Of a stretch of DNA of 6,484 nt, positions 1-5,109 are shown piece by piece (the stretch's first letter is position 1; the number at the start of each line of letters is the position of its first letter). A model generated the notes under the pieces. It had not been told where the DNA came from. It worked only from the letters and a program-made list of their open reading frames with translations, and ran no database searches. The position numbers and the translations under genes were made by a program. Source of the stretch: CAZRGV01 sp964599655 (GTDB lineage Bacteria > Planctomycetota > Planctomycetia > Isosphaerales > Isosphaeraceae); the NCBI GenBank assembly GCA_964599655.1, contig CAZRGV010000238.1:1-6484 (forward strand). The letters run 5' to 3'.

Positions 1-187
1 GGGGTGGCACTGGTGGCTTGTCCACCAGTGCTCGGGGACGACGGACCTGGGGTCGACACGACCCCAGCCACCCCGGCCTGCGAAGGCCCGCGTTTGGACG
101 GACCTGGGGTCGACACGACCCCAGCCACCCCGGCCTGGGGATTGGGGGGACGTCGGGGTGGCACTGGTGGCTTGTCCACCAGTGCTC
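1..187. repeat. Tandem unit copy 1 (192-bp period)
   Basis: This is the first copy of the 192-bp period unit. Hairpins lie at 7-31 (10-bp stem, CTTGT loop), 47-67 (9-bp stem, ACA loop), 75-88 (5-bp stem, GCGA loop of GNRA type), 104-124 (same as 47-67) and 161-185 (same as 7-31). A 57-bp internal period links the 47-67 and 104-124 hairpins together with their shared flanks. Bases 188-192 separate it from copy 2. Confidence 0.85.
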
Positions 188-192
188 TGGCG

Positions 193-379
193 GGGGTGGC
201 ACTGGTGGCTTGTCCACCAGTGCTCGGGGACGACGGACCTGGGGTCGACACGACCCCAGCCACCCCGGCCTGCGAAGGCCCGCGTTTGGACGGACCTGGG
301 GTCGACACGACCCCAGCCACCCCGGCCTGGGGATTGAGGGGACGTCGGGGTGGCACTGGTGGCTTGTCCACCAGTGCTC
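193..379. repeat. Tandem unit copy 2 (192-bp period)
   Basis: This is the second copy, differing from copy 1 by one base (A337 for G145). Hairpins lie at 199-223, 239-259, 267-280, 296-316 and 353-377. The near identity of two copies with such strong secondary structure suggests a recent duplication or gene conversion. The sequences diverge after position 379. Confidence 0.85.
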
Positions 380-427
380 GGGACGCTCGAAGCGAAGACA
401 CGGGCGGACAAGCCACCAGTGGCACCC
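348..427. repeat. Large inverted repeat, 22-bp arms with one mismatch
   Basis: Bases 348-369 pair with 406-427. The pairing includes a perfect 16-bp core, CACTGGTGGCTTGTCC at 354-369 against its complement at 406-421, then a single G-G mismatch (353/422) and five more pairs. The loop of 36 bases contains the remaining half of the 353-377 hairpin, so two folds compete. On RNA reading rightward this could act as a structural barrier before the downstream gene, but there is no T-tract after it. Confidence 0.75.
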
Positions 428-699
428 GACCGACGAGACGACGTCGCGTCGGCGGAAGCCGGGCTGTTTTCTTATTATGCACGACGCTGCGGACCTTGCT
501 CGTTATTTTAAGAAAGAAAAATGGGGATTTCTGGCAAGATCCGTGGGCAACCTGTTCAGGTGTTTCGGTCGAGGTCGCGCGGGGAGGTTGCGAATCTTCC
601 CTTGCCCGATTGTGGGTGCTGGATAGAGTGCTCGGGCGCGATGGGTTCGGTCGTCTGTTCTGTGCGGCGGTCGGTCCGTCCGACCATGGGGCGTCCGGG
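428..699 (+). promoter_or_regulatory. Leader region of the membrane-protein gene with AT-rich patch
   Basis: No gene is supported here. Against a GC-rich background, roughly 465-535 is AT-rich, with runs such as TTTTCTTATTATG (467-479) and TTATTTTAAGAAAGAAAAA (503-521). Promoters often sit in such patches, and TATTAT at 473-478 could serve as a -10 box, but there is no convincing -35 hexamer 17 bases upstream. Open frames through the region give Cys-, Arg- and Trp-rich peptides without the codon pattern of the neighbouring genes. I therefore call it a probable promoter and 5' leader with low certainty. Confidence 0.3.
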
Positions 700-2166
700 A
701 TGTCCAACCGCCTTGTTGTTCGTGGAGAGGGCGAGGCCGGCGTTCGACCGGTCTCGGTGGGTGTTTGTCTCGCTGGTCTCCTTCTGCTTGGCGCTGTGTT
801 TGATGCCACGTTCGTCTTGAAGGCGTTGACGTCGGGGTCGGCGAGGCGCCTATCCGGCTGCATCCAGTCAGTTGGATTTCTCCTGGCGATCGGGCTGTAC
901 GGGTGGTTGGCGGCGCGTTCTCCGAGGCGAGGGGAGGCGGCGTCGGGTCGGCTGGCGTGGGCCGCGCTCGGGACGGGTTCGGCGCTGCTGGCGTTGAACT
1001 TGCTGTCGAACCACCTGGCGGGGGTTTTGGCGGTGGTTTACCGTCCGCCGCCGATGCTGGCGGCGGTTTTGATCGTCGGGGGCTGGGTCGCGTTGCTTGT
1101 GAGGACTCGACGACGAGGGTTTTCGAGAGGGCTGGCGCTGGCGGGTTTCGTGGGGTTGATCGTGGCGACACGGGTCCTCGGTCTGCGGTTGATCCCGTTT
1201 GAGCGGCTCTCGGGGGACATGCTCTGGACCATCGACCGGGCGCTTGCGCAGTTGTTCTCGGGCCATTTTCCGTATCGGAATTCCCCCCCGCCGATGCCGT
1301 ATTTCCCACTGACCTTTCTGGCGTATGCCCCTTGCAAGTGGCTCGGGATGGACCTGCGATGGACGAACGTCGTCTGCGACGCGATGGCGGTGTTCCTGGC
1401 GTTCGGGCCTCGACGGTCTGGCACCCGGGCCGTTGCGTGGCACGAGGTGGCCCTGCCGCTTTTGATGCTCAACCCGACCTGGACCTACCTCAGCGTCGAC
1501 ACGCACTATCCGCCGAGCGTGCTGGCGGCCGTGTTTCTTGGGCGGGCGGTCGTGTGCTCGACACCCGGCATGCAGACCCTGGCGCTGGGGTTGGCGGTGG
1601 GCACGAACCAGTCGTTCGTGCTGTTCGGCCCGATCCTGGCGGCGGGCTGGCTTCGTGAGTTCGGCCCGTGGAGGATGCTCCGGCTCTCGGCCGGGGCGTC
1701 CGCCGTGACGATCGGGCTGTTGGCGCCCTGGCTGGCCTGGGATCCGGTCGAATTCGTGAGGACGACGCTGCTGTTTCGATCGCCGTTGCCGCCGGAGGTG
1801 CTTGAAGGGCGGATCAGCCTGTTGCCGGCCCTGCGAGGGCTGGGGCTTGGCGGGCTTGCGCCCGGGATGATCGTGGGAATCCTCGTGCTGGCCTGCGTTC
1901 GCGCTGACCGCGATCGCCAAGGTCGACGGATCGCGGGGTGGATGGCCCTCGGTTATGTCGGCATTCTGCTGTTTTTGGGGCCGATCACCTTCCCGCACTA
2001 TTTCTTGCCGCCCATGGCCCTGCTCGTGTCGGGAACCTCGGGAAGCCGGTCGTTCGTGAACCAGTCGGGCATCCGGAGAACGAGCGGGATGATGGCGGCC
2101 CCGCTCCTGGTTCGCGATGCACGCGCGCGAACATCGTGGCTCGCCTCGCGAAATCGCTCCCGTTGA
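700..2166 (+). CDS. Polytopic membrane protein, probable GT-C-type (DUF2029/GT87-like) glycosyltransferase
   Basis: This is a 488-residue integral membrane protein. Hydrophobic segments are seen near residues 18-40, 55-72, 85-113, 119-134 and 144-162, with several more towards the C-terminus. Arginine-rich short loops (RSPRRG, RTRRRG) probably face the cytoplasm. The most informative stretch is residues 169-193, RLSGDMLW...D...SGHFPY, followed by a proline-rich segment and then LTFLAYAPCKWLGMDLRWTN. This resembles the luminal loop of GT-C enzymes that move sugars from lipid-linked donors, with Asp173 or Asp179 as candidate catalytic acids. Near the end FPHYFLPPMALLV fits the same group. The substrate is unknown. 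The last 45 or so residues are polar, so the tail may be divergent. ATG 700 is chosen because it precedes the first membrane segment; no good ribosome binding site decides it. The frame is open back to base 4 only because the repeats lack stops. A non-enzymatic membrane protein remains possible. Confidence 0.65.
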   Translation: MSNRLVVRGEGEAGVRPVSVGVCLAGLLLLGAVFDATFVLKALTSGSARRLSGCIQSVGFLLAIGLYGWLAARSPRRGEAASGRLAWAALGTGSALLALNLLSNHLAGVLAVVYRPPPMLAAVLIVGGWVALLVRTRRRGFSRGLALAGFVGLIVATRVLGLRLIPFERLSGDMLWTIDRALAQLFSGHFPYRNSPPPMPYFPLTFLAYAPCKWLGMDLRWTNVVCDAMAVFLAFGPRRSGTRAVAWHEVALPLLMLNPTWTYLSVDTHYPPSVLAAVFLGRAVVCSTPGMQTLALGLAVGTNQSFVLFGPILAAGWLREFGPWRMLRLSAGASAVTIGLLAPWLAWDPVEFVRTTLLFRSPLPPEVLEGRISLLPALRGLGLGGLAPGMIVGILVLACVRADRDRQGRRIAGWMALGYVGILLFLGPITFPHYFLPPMALLVSGTSGSRSFVNQSGIRRTSGMMAAPLLVRDARARTSWLASRNRSR

Positions 2167-2170
2167 GGGC

Positions 2171-2217
2171 GACGGCACGCGGCGTGCATTTCGGGGGGCC
2201 GTCGAACGATGCCCCCG
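2171..2217 (+). other. Structured spacer with two mutually exclusive stems
   Basis: GACGGC (2171-2176) can pair with GCCGTC (2198-2203), enclosing the near-palindrome GCACGCGGCGTGC (2175-2187). Alternatively GGGGGC (2194-2199) pairs with GCCCCC (2211-2216) around an 11-base loop. The two folds share bases 2198-2199 and exclude each other. The spacer lies between the membrane-protein stop and the start of the small gene, so it may be a weak terminator or a leader structure. No T-tract follows either stem. Confidence 0.35.
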
Positions 2218-2258
2218 CGATTCGCACCTGTCGGCCGCCGATACACCTCGACTCGAAC

Positions 2259-2265
2259 GAAGGAG
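2259..2265 (+). promoter_or_regulatory. Shine-Dalgarno site deciding the start of the small gene
   Basis: GAAGGAG ends eight bases before ATG 2274, which is close to ideal spacing. It is one of only two strong Shine-Dalgarno sequences in the window, and it supports a start at 2274 over any longer reading of this frame, which overlaps the upstream gene. Confidence 0.75.
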
Positions 2266-2273
2266 TTCCGCGA

Positions 2274-2489
2274 ATGTTGCGCGACGTGGACCACAGGAGC
2301 CGTTCCTCGCTGCTCGCCCTGGTTTCCGACCTCGCCTCGTGGCTCTCCGGGCCGCAGGCTCTGGCTCGCACGCCGTCCGAGATCGCCTGGCCCGAGGAAC
2401 GTTGGGGCCTCGCCGAGGGCCTGCCGCCGGCCGAATCCGGCTCCGGGTTCGCTGGCTGGGACGCCATGATCATCGCGCTCCTGGCCTGA
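2274..2489 (+). CDS. Small acidic hypothetical protein, 71 residues
   Basis: I do not recognise this protein. Three things support a real gene: a GAAGGAG ribosome binding site eight bases before the ATG, third codon positions that are about four-fifths or more G/C, and a hairpin 25 bases after the stop. The N-terminal part (residues 1-25) is amphipathic and likely helical: MLRDVDHRSRSSLLALVSDL. The middle carries a WPEERWG motif (39-45) and a Pro/Glu/Gly-rich linker. The C-terminus ends in the hydrophobic GWDAMIIALLA (61-71). There is no signal peptide and no cysteine pair. It lies 107 bp behind the membrane-protein gene on the same strand, but the structured spacer makes co-transcription uncertain. 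The amphipathic start and hydrophobic tail could allow membrane or protein association; this is inference. A chance open frame is less likely but not excluded. Confidence 0.65.
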   Translation: MLRDVDHRSRSSLLALVSDLASWLSGPQALARTPSEIAWPEERWGLAEGLPPAESGSGFAGWDAMIIALLA

Positions 2490-2513
2490 TTTCTGGTAGG
2501 GGCGAGATCAGAA

Positions 2514-2548
2514 TCCTGGTGTCGTCGGTCGAAGGGGCGACACCAGGA
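2514..2548. terminator. Perfect 11-bp hairpin between convergent genes, likely terminator
   Basis: TCCTGGTGTCG (2514-2524) and CGACACCAGGA (2538-2548) are exact complements around a 13-base loop. On the plus strand the stem is followed by GGTTTCTT, a short pyrimidine run. It starts 25 bases after the stop of the 71-residue gene, so it is well placed to end that transcript. From the minus strand it lies 95 bases beyond the oxidoreductase stop and has no T-run, so a role for that gene is less clear. Confidence 0.6.
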
Positions 2549-2558
2549 GGTTTCTTGA

Positions 2559-2588
2559 GGGGGGAGGGGGGTGGGGGTGGGGTTTGGG
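2559..2588 (+). other. Potential G-quadruplex (five G-runs with very short loops)
   Basis: The plus strand has G-runs of 6, 6, 5 and 4 separated by single A, T and T bases, followed by TTT and a run of 3. Four runs with one-base loops are the arrangement expected to form very stable parallel quadruplexes. It lies in the convergent spacer, directly after the hairpin, so it would be in the 3' tail of the small gene's transcript if termination is incomplete. Confidence 0.7.
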
Positions 2589-2599
2589 TCAAGCGGATT

Positions 2600-2620
2600 G
2601 GTGGGCAATGGCCACCCTAC
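2600..2620. repeat. REP-like imperfect palindrome
   Basis: GGTGGGCA (2600-2607) faces TGGCCACC (2609-2616) with one mismatched pair, followed by CTAC. From memory, the sequence is one base away from a palindrome (GGTGGGCATTGCCCACC type) scattered between genes in cyanobacteria and planctomycetes. Only one copy is in the window, so repetition cannot be shown here. Confidence 0.45.
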
Positions 2621-2642
2621 AAGAGTTGATACCCTGGTATGA

Positions 2643-4088
2643 TTACGAGGGTGTTTCATGTGACGTCTTCGGGTCGGTCTGCTGGGCGTCCTTCCAGATC
2701 GGGCCGTAGACCTCCTTGTCGAAGGGGGGGCATCCGGTGGGGAACTGGCCCATTGGGTTGTGCTTCGAGCGCATCAGGGCCGTGCAGTAGCTGAAGGTCC
2801 GGCAGGTTCGCTTCGGGTCGAGCGGGCGGCCTTCGAGGACGTGCCGGGCGAAGTCGGGATGCGAGAGCGAGCCCCGGCCGACGCCGACGAAGGTGATCCG
2901 GCCGTCTCGTACGTTGGCCGCTCCCACGTGGAACATCCAGGCCTGGAGCCAGCTATAGCCTGAGCCGACGACGGGCAGGTTGGGATAGGCCGCCTGGATC
3001 TCGCCGGCCAGGCGGACGTGGCGGTCGACGCCGATCAAGGGGTGTTCGGGGGTCTCGTAGCCGTCGGGTGGGGCGTACTCGAAGGGGCGGGTCAGGTGCG
3101 GACTGCCGTAGGGATTGCCCATCGAGACGTTGAGCAGGGCGATGCCGAGCGATTTCAACTGGCCGATCAGGGCGATCGGTTCGGCCAGGTCGGCTTCAAG
3201 CGGATGATCCTCGCGGGTCCCCCAGCTTGAACGGACGGGGATGGTGTGCGGGCAGGGCTGACCGACGTTGTCGGGGCCCATCTTGTAGGGAAGACCGTCA
3301 AAAATGTTCAATCGGGTGCCAATCATCAGGTCGGGATAACGGTCGCGGACGCGCCCGACGACCTCGCGGATGAACCGGGTGCGGTTCTCGAATGGGCCGC
3401 CGTACTTGCCCGGCCGGCCCTTGGAGGCGAGCAGCTCGTTGAGCAAATACCGGTGGCATTGCTTCAGGTCGATGAAGTCGAAGCCCGCGCGAAGGGCCAC
3501 GCCGGCGGCCTCGACGAATCGGTCCTGGAGGCGGTCGAGTTCGTCGTCGGAAATCAAGGGGTATTCGGGCGTTACGGTCGTCCCCGATTTGCGATCGACG
3601 AGGGTGCGAGAGTCGAGGACTGGGTCGTGCTGGGCGAGGATCGGCCAGGGGTGGCTGTAGCGCCCGGAGTGGGTCAGTTGCAGGCCGACAAGGAGGTCGG
3701 AATCGTCGCCCCAGGCGTCGCGATGGGACCGTCGGCAGGTTTCGAGCAGGCGTGCGAGGCCGTCGGCGTGCGAGGTGTCGGCGACGAGCTGGCGGGGATT
3801 GGCCCGCCCTTCGGGCACGACGGCGGCGGCCTCGCCCCAGACGAGCTTCGCCCCACCGGCGCCGAAGCGTTCGTAGCGGCGGAAGGTCAGGGCGTCGGGG
3901 GTGCCATCGGGGGTGCCGTCGCATCCCTCCATCGGCTGGATCGCGAGGCGATTGCCGACCGTCCGGCCGGCCACCTGGCAGGGCCTAAATAAGGGGGAAA
4001 GGTCGTCGGTCAGGCGGATGTCGAGCCCCTTTGCGAGGGCATCGGCCGCGAGGTCGTCGGGGGTCTTATATTTGAAATAGCGGGCCAA
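2643..4088 (-). CDS. Old Yellow Enzyme family NADH:flavin oxidoreductase
   Basis: This is an FMN-dependent TIM-barrel oxidoreductase, expected to be cytosolic and to use NAD(P)H to reduce activated C=C bonds or related substrates; the actual substrate is unknown. With TTG 4088 as start it has 481 residues. Family landmarks are GNRLAIQPM (45-53), the GGAKLVWGEA strand (78-87), LQLTHSGR (136-143, including the FMN-contacting Gln137), FDFIDLKQCHRYLLNELL (203-220), KYGGPFENRTRF (228-239) and FVGVGRGSLSHPDFARHVLEG near the end. The usual His-x-x-His/Asn substrate pair reads Lys209-x-x-His212. The tail has Cys429, Cys435 and Cys453. It is longer than simple OYEs of about 340-400 residues, with an added N-terminal segment (ARYFKYKTPDDLAADALAKG) and long internal loops. 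The frame stays open into an N gap 13 bases upstream, so the start may lie in the gap; no ribosome binding site can be seen. It converges with the small gene. Confidence 0.88.
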   Translation of the reverse strand: MARYFKYKTPDDLAADALAKGLDIRLTDDLSPLFRPCQVAGRTVGNRLAIQPMEGCDGTPDGTPDALTFRRYERFGAGGAKLVWGEAAAVVPEGRANPRQLVADTSHADGLARLLETCRRSHRDAWGDDSDLLVGLQLTHSGRYSHPWPILAQHDPVLDSRTLVDRKSGTTVTPEYPLISDDELDRLQDRFVEAAGVALRAGFDFIDLKQCHRYLLNELLASKGRPGKYGGPFENRTRFIREVVGRVRDRYPDLMIGTRLNIFDGLPYKMGPDNVGQPCPHTIPVRSSWGTREDHPLEADLAEPIALIGQLKSLGIALLNVSMGNPYGSPHLTRPFEYAPPDGYETPEHPLIGVDRHVRLAGEIQAAYPNLPVVGSGYSWLQAWMFHVGAANVRDGRITFVGVGRGSLSHPDFARHVLEGRPLDPKRTCRTFSYCTALMRSKHNPMGQFPTGCPPFDKEVYGPIWKDAQQTDPKTSHETPS

Positions 4089-4101
4089 GGCAGGGGTCCT
4101 G

Positions 4102-4188
4102 NNNNNNNNNNNNNNNNNNNNNNNNNNNNNNNNNNNNNNNNNNNNNNNNNNNNNNNNNNNNNNNNNNNNNNNNNNNNNNNNNNNNNNN
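4102..4188. other. Assembly gap (87 N)
   Basis: Bases are undetermined, and the true length may differ. The gap hides the 5' flank, and possibly the true start codon, of the oxidoreductase. Open frames that bridge it are not evidence of coding. Confidence 0.99.
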
Positions 4189-4332
4189 GGGAAACCGCCC
4201 CGCCGGGACTCGCAAGGCCTCCCGAAGGGCATCGAGGAGGAACGGGTGATTGCACGTGTGGCATGGATTCGTCCCGATCGCAACGCATGTCGCGTGAATT
4301 CGAGACGCGACCACGGGAAGGGCGGCGTCATC

Positions 4333-4355
4333 GGCCGCCGCGAAGACCGGCGGCC
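4333..4355 (-). terminator. GC-only 8-bp hairpin after the LEPR-like gene
   Basis: GGCCGCCG (4333-4340) and CGGCGGCC (4348-4355) are exact complements around the seven-base loop CGAAGAC. The stem lies 58 bases downstream of the minus-strand stop at 4414. No T-run follows on that strand, so it would be an atypical, U-poor terminator or a transcript-stabilising stem. Confidence 0.4.
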
Positions 4356-4413
4356 AGGACGAAACCGTTAGGGCCTGTTGCCGTCGAAACGATTCCCGCC
4401 AAGAACCGAGGTA

Positions 4414-5055
4414 TCAGACGCGGGTGATGTCGTTGACTCCCGACGTCACCACCGAACCGCGGAAGATGACGTCGGCGACGCCGGCTCCGCTCGACTCGAA
4501 ACGCAGTCGGGCCCCCGGCCGGAGCCGAATCTCGACCGTACCGGACCCAGTCGCCCCGGCGAAGGAACCGCCGCTCGTGCCGTTGACGGTCCAGTTCAAG
4601 ACGAAGGGGAGACCGGGTCTCGGCGGCGGCACGACCCCATTCAGGTCCAGGCCGAGCTGGTCGCCTGTGTTCGAGACGGACTTCGCGGTCAACGCGGCCA
4701 CCCCGGTCGTTTCGCCTCCCGAGGCGGCCGGGGGATAGAAGGCGAGTTGAAGGTCGCCGTGCAAAAAGGCGTTCGAGGTTCCCCCGCCTCGCAGGTAGAA
4801 CTGAGCGGACTGGTCGGTCAACCTCGGCGGGCCGACGTAGTACACCCCGCGGAAGGCGGCGAAGAAGGTCCGGCGCGCGAGCTCGTGAGGGGTTGGCGCG
4901 CCCATTGTTGGGGTCGCCGCCTGTAACCTTGGGCTCGGCGCCTCGATATAGCGGTAGCCGGCCGCCAGGAGGGCCGCCACCGATGGCAGGTCGCGCGTCT
5001 CCAACGGCTCGAACGCGGGTCGAGCCCGACGGCGCTGGGAGTCTCGCTCGCTCAA
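4414..5055 (-). CDS. Predicted exported protein with LEPR-XLL-like N-terminal motif
   Basis: This is a 213-residue protein of unknown function. Its start, MSERDSQRRRARPAFEPLE followed by TRDLPS, matches the Arg-rich stretch plus LE(P/T)R-x-LL/LP signature (about residues 8-25) found at the N-terminus of many planctomycete secreted or surface proteins. That motif usually stands in place of a classical signal peptide, and none is visible. The body (about 57-213) is rich in Gly, Thr, Val and aromatic residues in alternating patterns, suggesting a beta-sandwich. It includes VYYVGPPRLTDQ, YLRGGGTSNAFLHGDLQL, FVLNWTVNGTSGGSFAGATG and the ending SGVNDITRV. No catalytic motif, cysteine pair or C-terminal anchor is seen. 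I think similar proteins occur as paralogs in Isosphaeraceae, but that is memory. The TTG start is supported by GAGGAGGAG nine bases upstream. It lies 54 bp behind the TolC-type gene on the same strand and may share its transcript. Confidence 0.75.
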   Translation of the reverse strand: MSERDSQRRRARPAFEPLETRDLPSVAALLAAGYRYIEAPSPRLQAATPTMGAPTPHELARRTFFAAFRGVYYVGPPRLTDQSAQFYLRGGGTSNAFLHGDLQLAFYPPAASGGETTGVAALTAKSVSNTGDQLGLDLNGVVPPPRPGLPFVLNWTVNGTSGGSFAGATGSGTVEIRLRPGARLRFESSGAGVADVIFRGSVVTSGVNDITRV

Positions 5056-5064
5056 GGCTGATCG

Positions 5065-5073
5065 CTCCTCCTC
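5065..5073 (-). promoter_or_regulatory. Shine-Dalgarno site deciding a TTG start
   Basis: On the minus strand GAGGAGGAG ends nine bases before TTG 5055. No in-frame ATG or GTG lies between it and the LEPR-like motif, so this site fixes the rare TTG codon as the likely start. Confidence 0.75.
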
Positions 5074-5109
5074 GGATGATCCTCCGTCACCGACAGCCTC
5101 GCGCGCCGG

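Larger units (their letters stand above)
1..427. repeat. Composite palindromic repeat cluster bounded by inverted 22-bp ends (MITE/REP-like)
   Basis: This is non-coding repeat DNA. Bases 1-187 recur at 193-379 with one substitution (G145 versus A337). Each unit holds, in order, a hairpin with arms GCACTGGTGG/CCACCAGTGC, a hairpin with arms CTGGGGTCG/CGACCCCAG, a small GGCCT-GCGA-AGGCC hairpin, a second CTGGGGTCG hairpin and a second GCACTGGTGG hairpin. The 22 bases at 2-23, repeated at 348-369, reappear in reverse complement at 406-427 with one mismatch, so the block has inverted ends. No transposase is in the window, so any mobility would have to be supplied in trans. Similar GTGGCACTGGTGG palindromes are, from memory, frequent between planctomycete genes; that recollection was not checked. 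The left edge may continue beyond the window, so neither copy number nor a target-site duplication can be judged. Confidence 0.85.
4089..4413. other. Intergenic region with assembly gap, no gene firmly supported
   Basis: This stretch holds the presumed upstream region of the oxidoreductase, an 87-base N run and 225 bases of sequence to the end of the LEPR-like gene. The minus-strand reading from 4314 to the gap has some coding look (about 70% G/C at third positions, a CHTC motif, then HPFLLDALREAL), but no ribosome binding site or recognised family. The rest contains a GC-only hairpin (4333-4355). I do not call a gene. Confidence 0.5.

Noticed and set aside
1..427. CRISPR array
   Set aside because: Repeats are palindromic and nested, with no regularly sized unique spacers; what lies between hairpins is itself repeated.
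4..699. Plus-strand open frame giving a 232-residue N-terminal extension of the membrane protein
   Set aside because: It runs through the tandem palindromic repeat, which simply lacks stops in this frame, then through an AT-rich leader with poor codon character. The translated repeats (VDTTPATPA blocks) reflect DNA repetition and not a protein domain.
1282..1289. C homopolymer in the membrane-protein gene as a frameshift site
   Set aside because: Protein features continue in the same frame on both sides (HFPYRNSPPPMPYFPL), so no shift is needed.
868..2178. 436-residue minus-strand open frame
   Set aside because: It is the antisense shadow of the membrane-protein gene. The product is almost entirely Arg, Pro, Gln and His, typical of GC-rich antisense frames.
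3246..3992. 248-residue plus-strand open frame
   Set aside because: It is antisense to the well-supported oxidoreductase; no ribosome binding site or family features.
4089..4331. N-terminal extension of the oxidoreductase across the 87-N gap to ATG 4331
   Set aside because: The sequence before the gap does not look like the family's N-terminus, the gap length is uncertain, and ARYFKYKTPDDL directly after TTG 4088 looks like a natural beginning.
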